A stretch of DNA of 64,000 nt from Prolixibacteraceae bacterium UBA1413 (GCA_002304925.1 DBPT01000001.1:62001-126000), one strand, 5' to 3'. Positions 25,663-36,187 are shown, numbered from the stretch's first letter. Notes: generated from the sequence alone by a model not told the origin. Numbers and translations are program-made.

Positions 25663-28071
25663 ATGAAGAAGATACTGAGATTTCTGATTCTGCCTCTGTT
25701 TTTCGCACCGTGGGTGTTGGGGGGACAGAATCTATCCGGGGTTAAGATTTATGTTAATCCGGGTCACGGAGGCTTCAATTCCGATGACAGGAATGTGCCC
25801 ATCCCTCCCTTTGCCCTGGGGGATACCGCCGGTTTCTGGGAGTCGAAAAGCAACCTGGTGAAGGGGCTTCATCTCCGCTCGCTTCTGGAGTCCGCCGGTG
25901 CAAAGGTGATCATGTCAAGGGTGCAGAACCGTACGGAGGATGATCGGCCGCTATCGGCGATTGCCGAAGAAGCCAATGTCAACCAGGTCGATTTCATGAT
26001 CTCCGTTCACAGCAATGCCTTCAATTCCGTCACCAACTATGTGCTTATGCTTTTCCACGGGTGGGACAACAATCCTATTCTGCCGCAGAGCATGGAGCTG
26101 GCCCATCTCTTTTTTGACAATCTGTTCTCCAACCAGGCTTCCCAGTGGAGCTATTCAGGACGGCAGGTACGCGGGGATAAAACGTTTGCTCCCGAGTCCT
26201 GGGACGGTTATGGTGTGTTGCGGCCGCTGACGGTACCCGGACTGATTTCCGAGGGCTCTTTCCACGATTACCTCCCGGAAACCTACCGGTTGATGAACCG
26301 GGAATACAAACACCTGGAGGCATGGCATTTATTCAGGGCATTCTGCCAATACTACGGGGGAAATCCCGGGAACAGGGGAAAAATTGCCGGTACTGTCAAG
26401 GATTCCTATCGCAAGGTGACCGATTACCCGGTTATCCCCAATTCAAAGGATCAGTGGCTGCCCGTCAACGGTGCCAGGGTCACCCTTCAGCCCGGGGACC
26501 TGGTCTATCAGGTGGACCAGCTCAACAACGGGTTTTACTGCTTCGACAACCTGGACCCCGGGAATTACCGGCTTACTTTTGAGGCGGATAAATATACCGG
26601 CAAGGTTGTGGAAAATATAAGGGTTGATTCAGCGGCCGTTACCTATTACCTGTGTGCCCTGGAACAGGATCGTTCCGACCCGATGGTGGTGGAGGATTAC
26701 GGCCCCAGGGATGCCCCGGAAGGCGTTTCGGCAGCTTCAGCCATTATGTTCCGCTTTAATTTTGAAGTGGATACCACCTCCTTCCGCGAAGCTTTCTCCA
26801 TTACCCCTTCCGTGGAAGGAACCTTTGTGTGGGAAGACCAGGGACGCATTGCTAAATTTGTTCCTGTTGATCCCCTGGATGTTTCAACAGAGTATCATGT
26901 CTTACTGCGGAAAAGCGTTCGCCATATCGGTAACCTCGCCATGGAGGAGGATTTCTCCTTTTCCTTCACTACAGTGGCGCGCAACCGACTCACGCTGCTG
27001 AATCTGTATCCGTCGGACGGGATGGAAACGGTGTTTCCCTTCACCCAGGTGCGCCTTCATTTCGATGGCAGGATAAAAAACGAACTACTCACATCGCGGG
27101 TTAAAATTGTCGACAGCCTGGGAAATGAAATTTCCCGGAGCGGCGTGGAGGTGAACACTTTTTCCGGAAAGGTGGGGTCTTACGCCTTCCTGTTGAATAA
27201 CCTGCTTCCCGGTTCCTCCTACAAGCTGATGATTGACGGTGACCTTGCCGACAGTGAGGGGCTTACCTTACGGGACGACCAATTCGTAAATTTCCGGGTG
27301 GCTCCTGTGTTTGTGCCGGAGGCACCGGTTGTTTATGATTTCGAGGCTACAGCCACCACCTGGAGGGTTGATACTTTGAATAGTAAAAACCTGCTTCCGG
27401 GGACCGCCAATCGGATCCTGCGTTACAGTGGCAGCAAACTGGCAGGCAGCTATTCCTACCGGTTGCTGTATGGATTCAGCTCCCCGGATGCCCATGTGGT
27501 TGTGAAACCTCCGGAAAGTTATTTCACGGTGAAAAACGGAGCGTTTCTGGGGCTTTACCTGTGGGGGGACCTGTCGGAAAACCATCTTTCCCTTTTGTTT
27601 GAGAAAGATGGACTGGTGACGGAGCTTCCCTTTGCGGAGATTGATTTTGCAGGATGGCAGTTCCGGGAGGTCAAAGCGGAACTGCCCGACGATGGTGAAT
27701 ATGGTTTTGCCGGGTTTAAACTGGAATCGGCGGGAACTCCTTTTTCAGGCGGAGGGGCTGTCTATTTTGACAACATGGTAAAGAGCGAAGGGCCGATGAC
27801 CGGAGGCAGGACGGATGTCACCCTGCCTCAGGGGCAAATCGCGATCTATCCCAATCCCGCCAGGGAACTGTTTTTTGTCGAAATGGAAGGCCCCCTTTGT
27901 GATTCGCCTTACCGGATCTGCGACATGGCGGGAAGAATGGTCAGGGAAGGGTACGCCCGTTTTGAAGGATCCAGGGCAGCTATTTCAGTTGCGGGATTAA
28001 AACCGGGAACGTATGTAGTTACTTTGTCAAACTGTGGGGGGACCAGGAACGGAGTGCTTATGGTGAAATAG
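25663..28071 (+). CDS. N-acetylmuramoyl-L-alanine amidase (Amidase_3), multi-domain, T9SS-secreted
   Basis: I take ATG 25663 as start (an in-frame GTG precedes it). After the signal peptide the Amidase_3 core shows zinc ligands His in VNPGHGGF, Glu in FWESKSNLV and His in ISVHSNAF, with the catalytic Glu in LISEGSFHDY. The N-terminal ~230 residues therefore cleave the MurNAc-L-Ala bond. A carboxypeptidase-regulatory-like domain (about 245-330), Ig-like domains (about 335-540), a carbohydrate-binding-like sandwich (about 550-710) and a T9SS type A tail (IAIYPNPARELFFV) follow. It is strong evidence that the locus addresses peptidoglycan. Nearly the whole catalytic set is intact, so I expect an active enzyme. 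Confidence 0.93.
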   Translation: MKKILRFLILPLFFAPWVLGGQNLSGVKIYVNPGHGGFNSDDRNVPIPPFALGDTAGFWESKSNLVKGLHLRSLLESAGAKVIMSRVQNRTEDDRPLSAIAEEANVNQVDFMISVHSNAFNSVTNYVLMLFHGWDNNPILPQSMELAHLFFDNLFSNQASQWSYSGRQVRGDKTFAPESWDGYGVLRPLTVPGLISEGSFHDYLPETYRLMNREYKHLEAWHLFRAFCQYYGGNPGNRGKIAGTVKDSYRKVTDYPVIPNSKDQWLPVNGARVTLQPGDLVYQVDQLNNGFYCFDNLDPGNYRLTFEADKYTGKVVENIRVDSAAVTYYLCALEQDRSDPMVVEDYGPRDAPEGVSAASAIMFRFNFEVDTTSFREAFSITPSVEGTFVWEDQGRIAKFVPVDPLDVSTEYHVLLRKSVRHIGNLAMEEDFSFSFTTVARNRLTLLNLYPSDGMETVFPFTQVRLHFDGRIKNELLTSRVKIVDSLGNEISRSGVEVNTFSGKVGSYAFLLNNLLPGSSYKLMIDGDLADSEGLTLRDDQFVNFRVAPVFVPEAPVVYDFEATATTWRVDTLNSKNLLPGTANRILRYSGSKLAGSYSYRLLYGFSSPDAHVVVKPPESYFTVKNGAFLGLYLWGDLSENHLSLLFEKDGLVTELPFAEIDFAGWQFREVKAELPDDGEYGFAGFKLESAGTPFSGGGAVYFDNMVKSEGPMTGGRTDVTLPQGQIAIYPNPARELFFVEMEGPLCDSPYRICDMAGRMVREGYARFEGSRAAISVAGLKPGTYVVTLSNCGGTRNGVLMVK

Positions 28072-28150
28072 GCTTTTCTGAAAAATATAAATAATGTTAA
28101 ATGCAATTTTCTGCTGTTTTGTCATTCAGTTTTATTATTTTTAAAGAATT

Positions 28151-28176
28151 GAATTCCGGCGAGCGCATTGATTGCA
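28151..28176 (+). repeat. Dispersed structured repeat, 5' fragment (copy C)
   Basis: These 26 bases match the 5' end of the repeat at 19075 and 43511 (consensus AATTCCGGCgAGcGCATTGA plus TTGCA). Only the start is kept; the rest is lost. Like the full copies it lies shortly after a plus-strand stop codon. Confidence 0.65.
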
Positions 28177-28229
28177 ATAGCAAAGGGAATAGTATAAATA
28201 ATATGATGTCGAACTTAAATGAATGAACC

Positions 28230-30596
28230 ATGAGAAAATTTACCTTGTTTTTTGTTTTTATTTTGACTGCGGCGATTGTGTTTGCCCAAAAACCGGTAGT
28301 TGCGCCGGTATGGGAGCACTCCGTGAACAGCACGGCCGTATGGGAGGGTGACATTCCCATTGTTCCGGGGGTTGTCCCCGACTGGATGGGGAATTTGACC
28401 GAACGGGGCATGGCTTTTTATGACGGAAAAGTCTATGTTATGTCCAGGAAAGTTAATCCCCCGGTGATTCAGGTACTTGATGGCGAGACTGGTAACGCAC
28501 TCACAACCATCCCGATTGATACTTCGGTAGTAAAGGGAGGTACCTTTGCCGTTAATGATATCTCCGTAACGCCGACGGGAAAGATCCTCTTTGCCAATCT
28601 CTCCACCAATTCACATACGCAGCCTTTCAAGGTTTATATGCTCACACCGAAGAGTGATGGCGGCTATGATCTTTCCACCCTTCTCTCCTGGAATTCGAAG
28701 GATACCATCGATGGTGTGGCGCAGCCTCTGAAAAGGCTCGGAGACGGATTTGCCTTTTACGGGGATGTTTCCGAAGAGGGTGACGGCTATGTTATTGCCG
28801 GGGATGCGAACGGTTCAGCACCTGAGCCACTGGTTTTCCGCTGGAATGTACAGGCCGGGGTGATGGATCCTGAACCACAGGTGATCGTCCTCAAAAGTGT
28901 GTATCCCCCTCCGACGGGTACGGCAGTAGCCAAACTGGGGCTTACCCCCAAAATTTTCCCGCTCGACAACGATCATTTCTGGGCTGATGGCCATTCCACC
29001 TATCCTGCATTGTACAATATGCAGGGAGAATTGCTTTCCACCTTCAGCGGCCCCCAAAAGTTTCTCAATCCCGGTATTTCAGGGGTAGTGTTTTTCTCCT
29101 TCAAAGGGAAGGATTTTCTTCTGGGACCTACCACGAGCCATGCCAATGCCAGTGCTCCTAATGCTCCCAAGGCTGCTTTCCAGCTGTTCCACATTCCGGG
29201 AGGAGGGGCTGAAGAGGCTGACTCCATTGCCGTTTTCCCCGAGAAGGGACTGGGTGCCAATTCGAATGCTTCCTACGCCGCTCCTGTAGCCGTTGATGTG
29301 CAACCCAACCAGGTGATGATGTATATGATGTCGCCCAACAACGGGATCGCCTGCTTTAAACTGGCCATGGAGGAAGATGAAGTTATTATTGACCTTTCGG
29401 GGATTGATAGTGAAACTGCCCTGGCCGATACCCTGGCCGATGTGCCCGGTGGTGCAGTTATTTTACTTGCCCCAGGGAAGAAATACACAACCGGTGGATA
29501 TGCCTTTGACAAATCGCTTGAAATTAGAAGCGCCGATCCCGAAGCCACCGATCTGCCTAAAATAGATTGTACTTCCAATTTCAATGTTGCAGCCAATGCC
29601 AACATTGAATATATTGTGTTTAAAAACCTTTATTTTTCAGGAACTTTCGATGACAGGTATGTCTTCAATCCCAATATGTCAGATCCCTTTACGATCGGTG
29701 AGATCAAATTTGAGAACTGCCGCATGCACCGGCTCAGGGGTATCACTCGCTTCCGCGGGCCTGCTGCGGCAAAGATCCTGAAATTCACCATGAACAATTG
29801 CGTGGCTGACAGCATCCGTGATTATGCAGTACTGACCCTTGACACGGATAACGGAGTTTCAGTGGATGATATCGTAATAACGAATTCAACTTTCTCGAGA
29901 TGCCGTAATTTCCTGCAGTCCAGGATGCAGTCCAATTCTGTCCTGGTTGAAAACTGCACGATCAGTGAAGTGCCATCTACCGGTTCCAATTATATGTTCA
30001 GGTGGAGAGGCGGAGCAGGAAATGCCGACATCACAAACGGGCTGACCATCCGAAACACAATCTGGGGTCATGCCTGGGATGAGGCGAATTCGGGAGGCTT
30101 TGCCATCCGTGGACACAATGGAGCTCCCAGTCTGGCGAATACCACCGTCAACATCGAAAATGTCTTTAGCACGAATCAGTTTGCCTTTGTCAGTGGTTTT
30201 GAACTCTCCAATTTCCCGGTAGGTAATTATGCGGGAACATCAGCTGATCTTTGGGTAGATCCCCTGGGTGGGATGGATTTTCATTTCAAGGACCTGAACT
30301 TTGCCGGGGCTTCCACAAGTGGAGATCCCCGCTGGCGGTCATCAACCGGGATCGACGATATTCGTTTAACTCCCGGTGAATACAGGCTCTATCCGAATCC
30401 CGCACGCGAAAGGGTGTTCATCAATGTGGATAAACCCACCGATGTGGGAATTTACTCCATCTCAGGCAGTCTGGTGATGACCCAACGCGTGGAATCCACC
30501 AATGATCCGGTTAATATAAGTTCCTTACCCAAGGGCATGTACCTTGTCAGGTCACTCAACAGCAATGACTTTGCGCTGAAGATGATCGTGCAGTAA
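28230..30596 (+). CDS. Secreted two-part protein: propeller-like N-half (DUF4623-like) and beta-helix C-half with T9SS tail
   Basis: This 788-residue protein has a signal peptide ending IVFAQ. The first ~380 residues resemble DUF4623 proteins (repeat strands such as RGMAFYDGKVYVMSRK and GVVFFSFKGKDFLLGP). From about residue 385 (VIIDLSGIDSETALADTLAD) the sequence becomes a right-handed beta-helix of the DUF4957/DUF5123 kind, common in Bacteroidota pectin and other polysaccharide loci (for example IKFENCRMHRLRGITRF). The tail YRLYPNPARERVFINV to MIVQ is a T9SS type A signal. I see no clear catalytic residues; it may be a binding protein or a lyase-like enzyme. It is the last gene before the operon terminator. 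Confidence 0.8.
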   Translation: MRKFTLFFVFILTAAIVFAQKPVVAPVWEHSVNSTAVWEGDIPIVPGVVPDWMGNLTERGMAFYDGKVYVMSRKVNPPVIQVLDGETGNALTTIPIDTSVVKGGTFAVNDISVTPTGKILFANLSTNSHTQPFKVYMLTPKSDGGYDLSTLLSWNSKDTIDGVAQPLKRLGDGFAFYGDVSEEGDGYVIAGDANGSAPEPLVFRWNVQAGVMDPEPQVIVLKSVYPPPTGTAVAKLGLTPKIFPLDNDHFWADGHSTYPALYNMQGELLSTFSGPQKFLNPGISGVVFFSFKGKDFLLGPTTSHANASAPNAPKAAFQLFHIPGGGAEEADSIAVFPEKGLGANSNASYAAPVAVDVQPNQVMMYMMSPNNGIACFKLAMEEDEVIIDLSGIDSETALADTLADVPGGAVILLAPGKKYTTGGYAFDKSLEIRSADPEATDLPKIDCTSNFNVAANANIEYIVFKNLYFSGTFDDRYVFNPNMSDPFTIGEIKFENCRMHRLRGITRFRGPAAAKILKFTMNNCVADSIRDYAVLTLDTDNGVSVDDIVITNSTFSRCRNFLQSRMQSNSVLVENCTISEVPSTGSNYMFRWRGGAGNADITNGLTIRNTIWGHAWDEANSGGFAIRGHNGAPSLANTTVNIENVFSTNQFAFVSGFELSNFPVGNYAGTSADLWVDPLGGMDFHFKDLNFAGASTSGDPRWRSSTGIDDIRLTPGEYRLYPNPARERVFINVDKPTDVGIYSISGSLVMTQRVESTNDPVNISSLPKGMYLVRSLNSNDFALKMIVQ

Positions 30597-30635
30597 CCGG
30601 TTCCCGGTGCGGTGTAACCAGTTCTGATGTATAGA

Positions 30636-30669
30636 AAAGGGCTGTTTGTTGTATGACAAGCAGCCCTTT
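30636..30669 (+). terminator. Intrinsic terminator ending the first SusCD locus
   Basis: The arms AAAGGGCTG (30636-30644) and CAGCCCTTT (30661-30669) pair exactly, with a further TTGT/ACAA inner pairing. A T-rich stretch (catttgatta) follows. It lies 40 bases after the last stop. Confidence 0.85.
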
Positions 30670-30921
30670 CATTTGATTATATCCGATAAAGGTAAGAAAT
30701 ACTTTTATTTTCAAATTCTATATAAATGAATATCAATGGAATAGATGCAATTGTATGGCAATAAAAAAAATTCAGGATTTGGTTAAAAAAAATTAAAAAG
30801 TTATAATACAAAATAACAAATTTTTGTTTACATTGCGCGATGGAACGGTTGAATGCTGGATCAATCATAACCTATATAATATCAGATTCATATGAATTAC
30901 TAAAACCAAATCCAAAGTGTA
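30670..30921. other. AT-rich spacer before the second SusC gene
   Basis: This stretch has no gene. It is strongly AT-rich and presumably carries the promoter of the second susC. I find only imperfect -7 boxes (for example TACTTTTA near 30703) without a well-spaced TTG, so I do not call one. Confidence 0.6.
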
Positions 30922-33900
30922 ATGAGAACGATCATTTATGTGTGTTTGACGGTGCTCGGGAGTTTGTTATGGCAGATTTCCGGTGCGCAAACGAATGTTG
31001 TGCGGGGTCTGGTGACTGATTCCCGGACGAACGAGACCCTTCCGGGGGTTTCCATTGTGGTAAAAGGGACCACGACGGGGACGATCAGCAGCCTGGACGG
31101 AAGCTATGTAATCAACGCAGGACCGAATGCCACCCTGGTGTTCAGTTATGTGGGGATGAAGACCGTGGAGGTGGCTGTGAGCGGCCGCAGTGTGGTCGAT
31201 GTTGCCCTGGAATCCACCATGGTTGATGTGGAACAGATTGTGGTGGTGGGGCATGGTACCCAGAAGAAGGCCAACCTGACCGGGGCGGTCTCTTCGGTAG
31301 ATACCCGGTTATTGGAAAGCAGGCCTATTACCGATGTGGGCCGTGGATTGCAGGGTTCCACACCTGGTTTGAACGTGGTGGTCCCTAGCGGGGAGGTGGG
31401 ATCCGACCCGATCCTGAAGATCCGAGGGCAGTTCGCTTCCATGCGCGGGGGAACATCACCCCTCATTCTGCTCGATAATGTGGAGATTCCCTCCATTCAG
31501 ATGATCAATCCCGATGACATCGAATCAATTTCGGTGCTCAAGGATGCCGCTTCCTCCTCCATTTACGGAGCCAAGGCCGCTTTCGGGGTTTTGTTGATCA
31601 CCACCAAGAAGGGAGCCAAGTCTGAGAGCGTCAATGTCTCTTATACGGGGAACCTCTCCTTCCAGAACATCTCTAAGAAGATGGAGATGGGGGGAATTGA
31701 TGCCCTGGAGTATACCCTGAGAGCTTTTGAGAGGGTGGGCGGCACAGTTGCCGGGGCCTTCTGGATGGTTACCCGCGAGGGGTATGAAAAAGCGGTGGAA
31801 TGGCAGAACAGATGGGGCAAAGTGGTGAAACCCAACGATCCCATGCTCTACGGCCGTGACTGGTATGTCGATGCCAACAACCGCAAGATAGGACTTCGTA
31901 CCTATGATCCCTATGATTATATGGTGGAGGAGTGGACACCCACCCAGACTCACGGCCTGACGGTAAGCGGCAAGAGCGGCCGCACCGATTATAACATCGG
32001 CATGGGATACCTTGACCAGGAAGGGATCATCAAACCCTCCAAGATAGATGATTTCAAGCGTCACAACGGATCGGTCAGGGTGGGCACCGATGTGAACGAC
32101 TGGCTGAGAGTTACAGGAGGTGCCATGTATTCCAAACGGGTTAAACGGTACGGTTATGCCACAAGCTCGACCACGGCCGACCCCTGGCTCTATATGTACC
32201 GGTGGGGCCCCACCTATCCGATGACCACCGAAGACGGTAACCCGCTGCGGAACCCGGCCTATGAGCTGAAAGTCGGCAATACCGCCTTCCAGGAGACCAA
32301 CTATACCAGCATGAACGGCGGCATCACCGTCACCCCGCTCAAGGACTGGACCATTAACCTGGACTACACCCATGCCAACCAGGAATACATCACCAAGCGC
32401 CCGGGGACCCGCTTTACCGCTGGGAATACCTGGACGGCCGCTCAGCCTAAAAACGATGTAAACGGTAACCGGATCTATGTCAACGATGCCGGGCAAGAAG
32501 TAGCCGCTAGCACCCCAGGTGCTATGCCGGCCTATAAGCTCGACTACATGACTTACACCTCCGCAGGGGCCAATCCCGATCATGTCTACCGCTACTCTAA
32601 GAATGACATGTGGAATACCCTGAACCTGACGACCAATTATGTAAAAACCTTTGCGGATGTCCACAATGCCAAACTGTTGCTGGGGATGAGCCGTGTGGCT
32701 TACGAGAATGCCTACAACTGGTCGCAGATCACCCAGCTTATTGACTACTCCAATCCCCAGTTCGACCTGGCCACCGGTAACCAGACCACCAGTGGCGGAG
32801 AGGACTGGGAGTCGCAGCTGGGGTTCTTCGGTCGTATCAATTACGATTACAAGGAGAAATACCTACTGGAGGCCAACCTGCGGTATGACGGGACTTCCAA
32901 GTTCCCCACCAGCCTGCAGTGGCGCTGGTTCCCCTCCTTCTCGGCCGGATGGCGGCTGGAGCAGGAACCCTGGATGGAATGGGCCCTGCCGGTGGTGAGT
33001 ACCATAAAACTACGCGGATCGTGGGGGACCATCGGCGACCAATCGGTACCCAACTCACTCTATGTTCCCACCATGAGCGGATCTTTCAACAACTGGCTGC
33101 TTTCGGGAGTCAAACTCTACCAGTTCAGCACCCCCGCTGCGGTTTCCACGTCGGTGACCTGGCAAGACATTACCACCCTTGACCTGGGGCTCGATGCCCG
33201 TTTCTTCAACAACAGCCTGGGTGTAATCTTTGACTGGTTTAGACGCGATACCGAAAATATGATTGTTCCCCAAGAGGGTCTGCCCGCCACTTTCGGAACT
33301 GGGGCTCCCCAGAGCAACTTCGGTTCCCTGAGGACCAACGGGTATGAGGTGCAGGTCGATTACAACCACCGTTTCAACAACGGGCTGGGCATCAACCTGG
33401 TAGCCACCTTTGCCGATGCCGTGACCAAAATTACCAAATACGGGACCACAAACAGCATTGACAGCTGGTATGTGGGCAAGACTTACGGAGAGATCTGGGG
33501 TTATGAGACTGACAGGCTTTTCCAGAAGAGCGACTTCGAATATGACGGGAAAGGGCAATTGATCAAGATTACCGTTCCCAACGAAGCCGGTTCGGCAACC
33601 TATACCATATACAAGCCCAGTGATCCAAAAACCCCGATTCAGGGTAGGCTCCAGTCGGGCAACTTCCTTTTCGGCCCCGGAGACGTTAAGTTCAAGGACC
33701 TGAACGGCGACGGTTACATCAACCCCGGGAACCGGTTGTTAAAGGATGCCAACGGAAACCCCGACTACGGCGACTTGAAGATTATCGGTAATTCGACACC
33801 GCGTTATGAATACGGATTCCGTGCGGGTTTTGATTTCAAGGGTGTGGACGCTTCCTTCTTCATCCAAGGTGTGGGCAAGCGTGATATCTGGGGAGAAGGC

Positions 33901-34332
33901 TTCCTGGCCATCCCAGGCTTCAACTCGTCCGACGGTGCCATTCCGCAGGCTTTTGCAGGCGACTTCTGGCGTGAAGACCGTACCGATGCTTTCTATCCGG
34001 CCCCTTACAACCAGGCTGGAAGCAGCACTACCCTCAACATGCAGATCCAGGATCGTTACCTGTTGAACATGGCTTACCTGCGCTTCAAGAACATCACCCT
34101 GGGGTATACTTTCCCGGCTTCCCTCACCCAAAAGGTCAATATCAAGAAGTTCAGGATTTACGGATCCCTGGAGAACTTCTTCACCTTTGACAACCTGCGT
34201 GATATTCCGATCGATCCTGAAGCCATTTCGGGGTATTCCATGTGGAATACCTCCAACTATAACCTGGGCCGTACCGGGGTGGGCGTACCTACTTTCAAGA
34301 GTGCTTCGGTTGGTTTGCAGTTGAATTTCTAA
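30922..34332 (+). CDS. SusC/RagA-family TonB-dependent outer-membrane transporter (second locus)
   Basis: This 1136-residue protein has a signal peptide (MRTIIYVCLTVLGSLLWQIS). Next come a carboxypeptidase-regulatory-like domain (VVRGLVTDSRTNETLPGVSI), a TonB-box-like VDVEQIVVVGHG, a plug with ISVLKDAASSSIYG and GVLLITTKKG, and a long beta-barrel ending VGLQLNF. The sequence differs clearly from the first SusC, so it is not a recent duplicate. It forms a two-gene locus with the SusD gene 13 bases downstream and then a terminator; no enzyme genes are attached. A FadR-type regulator follows and may control it. The substrate is unknown. Confidence 0.95.
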   Translation: MRTIIYVCLTVLGSLLWQISGAQTNVVRGLVTDSRTNETLPGVSIVVKGTTTGTISSLDGSYVINAGPNATLVFSYVGMKTVEVAVSGRSVVDVALESTMVDVEQIVVVGHGTQKKANLTGAVSSVDTRLLESRPITDVGRGLQGSTPGLNVVVPSGEVGSDPILKIRGQFASMRGGTSPLILLDNVEIPSIQMINPDDIESISVLKDAASSSIYGAKAAFGVLLITTKKGAKSESVNVSYTGNLSFQNISKKMEMGGIDALEYTLRAFERVGGTVAGAFWMVTREGYEKAVEWQNRWGKVVKPNDPMLYGRDWYVDANNRKIGLRTYDPYDYMVEEWTPTQTHGLTVSGKSGRTDYNIGMGYLDQEGIIKPSKIDDFKRHNGSVRVGTDVNDWLRVTGGAMYSKRVKRYGYATSSTTADPWLYMYRWGPTYPMTTEDGNPLRNPAYELKVGNTAFQETNYTSMNGGITVTPLKDWTINLDYTHANQEYITKRPGTRFTAGNTWTAAQPKNDVNGNRIYVNDAGQEVAASTPGAMPAYKLDYMTYTSAGANPDHVYRYSKNDMWNTLNLTTNYVKTFADVHNAKLLLGMSRVAYENAYNWSQITQLIDYSNPQFDLATGNQTTSGGEDWESQLGFFGRINYDYKEKYLLEANLRYDGTSKFPTSLQWRWFPSFSAGWRLEQEPWMEWALPVVSTIKLRGSWGTIGDQSVPNSLYVPTMSGSFNNWLLSGVKLYQFSTPAAVSTSVTWQDITTLDLGLDARFFNNSLGVIFDWFRRDTENMIVPQEGLPATFGTGAPQSNFGSLRTNGYEVQVDYNHRFNNGLGINLVATFADAVTKITKYGTTNSIDSWYVGKTYGEIWGYETDRLFQKSDFEYDGKGQLIKITVPNEAGSATYTIYKPSDPKTPIQGRLQSGNFLFGPGDVKFKDLNGDGYINPGNRLLKDANGNPDYGDLKIIGNSTPRYEYGFRAGFDFKGVDASFFIQGVGKRDIWGEGFLAIPGFNSSDGAIPQAFAGDFWREDRTDAFYPAPYNQAGSSTTLNMQIQDRYLLNMAYLRFKNITLGYTFPASLTQKVNIKKFRIYGSLENFFTFDNLRDIPIDPEAISGYSMWNTSNYNLGRTGVGVPTFKSASVGLQLNF

Positions 34333-34345
34333 AATGTATAGCATT

Positions 34346-36175
34346 ATGAAAAAGAATATTATCCTTTTGTTAGCGGTGGTGGCGCTCGTCATGAGCGGTT
34401 GCGACGAGTTCCTGGACAGGCCGTCACTGACCACTATGGACGACAGTAACTACTGGACGAGTGAGAATAACCTTCGGCTGTTCGCCAACGGTTTCTACCA
34501 GAACTATTTCGTAGGTTATAATTCTGGCTGGGGGGTGGATTACACCCCGTTGCGCGGTTACTATTTCGCTGATGATTTCACCTCTTCGGGAAAGCAGGGG
34601 GGCTTTGAAACCCAGGCTCCCGCTTCTAGGTATTCCACCAGTGAATCGGCGGCATGGCTGACTACCTATGCCGGTCCTACCTGGAATTTCTCCTGGGTGC
34701 GCAAATCCAATCTTTTCATAGAGCGGATTGAGAACATGAAAGACAAATATCTGTCTGACAATGCCTACAAGCACTGGAGTGCCGTAGCCCGCTTCTTCAG
34801 GGGCTATGAGTATTCCCGGCTGGTGAGCGTTTTCGGGGATGTTCCCTATTACGATAAGGTGGTTGGCGACGACCAACTGGACCTGCTTTACAAGGATCGC
34901 GATCCTCGTACCATGGTCATGGACAAGGTCTACGACGATTTCGTCTATGTCCTGGAAAACATGGCCCTGAGTGATGGCAACAACCAGTACCTCAACCGTT
35001 ACATTGCTGCTGGATTCATCTCCCGCTTCATGCTTTTCGAGGGGACATGGCAAAAGTATCACCTCAACAATACCGAGAAGGCCAAAAAATTCCTGGAGCT
35101 GGCTGTCACGGCCTCCAACCTGGTGGTTTCTTCGGGAAAGTATTCCTTTGCCAGTGATTTCCGTTCCCTATTCGGTTCAATGGACCTGGCCGCCAACAAG
35201 GAGGTGATCATGTACCGCCATTACGATGCGGCCCTGGGGGTGACTCACCATGTTGCCTCCTATTCCAATACGACAGAAAGCCAGGTGCCGGCACCCAACC
35301 TGTCGCTGGCCAAGGCGTTCATCTGCAAGGATGGCAAGCCCTGGAAACTATCGTCATTAGCGAATGCCGACAAACTGGACATCAAGACCATGGTGGCTAC
35401 CCGCGACCCGCGGTTTGAAGCCACCTTCTGGGATGCACCGCTTAAGGAATCAGCCACCCTGCTTTATGCCTGCAAGTTCATCGACAGGGTGGGGCCAACC
35501 TACTATGGCAAGACCTATCCTGCCCAATACGGTTCCAATACTAATACCAATGATTATCCGGTGATGCGTCTGGCCGAGGTGGTCCTCAACTGGATCGAGG
35601 CAAAGGCCGAACTGGCCACCATAGGCGGCAGCGCCGTCGCCCAGGCCGACATTGATGCCTCCATCAATGCGATCCGAAGCCGTCCCCTCGATGGTACGGC
35701 CCTTGCAAAGGGGATCACCAAAACGGCTCCCCTGACACTGGCAGCCTTGCCCGACGATCCCGACAGGGATCCCGACGTACCGGCTCTCCTGTGGGAGATC
35801 CGCAGGGAAAGGCGCATGGAGTTCGTTTATGAACATACCCGCCTGATGGACATCAAGCGGTGGAAAAAGATCAACTACATGAACGGCACGGCCAATCCCG
35901 ACAACTTGCTCGGATTATGGATCAATTTCCAGGCTGAATTTCCCGAATGGCTCGTGGCCGCCAAGGTCGACAAGCTCAAGGTGAAAAAGGCCGATGGTAC
36001 GGTTGTGACTTATAACGGAAGCAATGCGGCTGACATGGTAGGGTACTACATTCCCGAAAACGTGTCAGACAGGGATCCCTTTACCGACAGGGTATATATG
36101 GCTCCGGTGGGCAATACGCAAATCAGCGAATATCTCGATAAGGGATTCAAGCTGACCCAGACTACCGGCTGGTAA
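34346..36175 (+). CDS. SusD/RagB-family surface lipoprotein (second locus)
   Basis: I start at ATG 34346, giving MKKNIILLLAVVALVMSGC with lipobox MSGC; the ATG at 34334 adds four residues only. The 609-residue protein has typical SusD features: CDEFLDRPSLTTMDDSNYWTSE at the mature N-terminus, WSAVARFFRGYEYSRLVSVFGDVPYYD, and PVMRLAEVVLNWIEAKAEL with the later LLWEIRRERRMEFVYE and LMDIKRWKK. It is the RagB-like class with an uninterrupted TPR core. It is coupled to susC by a 13-base gap and followed directly by a terminator. Length is at the upper end for the family. Confidence 0.94.
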   Translation: MKKNIILLLAVVALVMSGCDEFLDRPSLTTMDDSNYWTSENNLRLFANGFYQNYFVGYNSGWGVDYTPLRGYYFADDFTSSGKQGGFETQAPASRYSTSESAAWLTTYAGPTWNFSWVRKSNLFIERIENMKDKYLSDNAYKHWSAVARFFRGYEYSRLVSVFGDVPYYDKVVGDDQLDLLYKDRDPRTMVMDKVYDDFVYVLENMALSDGNNQYLNRYIAAGFISRFMLFEGTWQKYHLNNTEKAKKFLELAVTASNLVVSSGKYSFASDFRSLFGSMDLAANKEVIMYRHYDAALGVTHHVASYSNTTESQVPAPNLSLAKAFICKDGKPWKLSSLANADKLDIKTMVATRDPRFEATFWDAPLKESATLLYACKFIDRVGPTYYGKTYPAQYGSNTNTNDYPVMRLAEVVLNWIEAKAELATIGGSAVAQADIDASINAIRSRPLDGTALAKGITKTAPLTLAALPDDPDRDPDVPALLWEIRRERRMEFVYEHTRLMDIKRWKKINYMNGTANPDNLLGLWINFQAEFPEWLVAAKVDKLKVKKADGTVVTYNGSNAADMVGYYIPENVSDRDPFTDRVYMAPVGNTQISEYLDKGFKLTQTTGW

Positions 36176-36187
36176 TACAGGCCCTGA

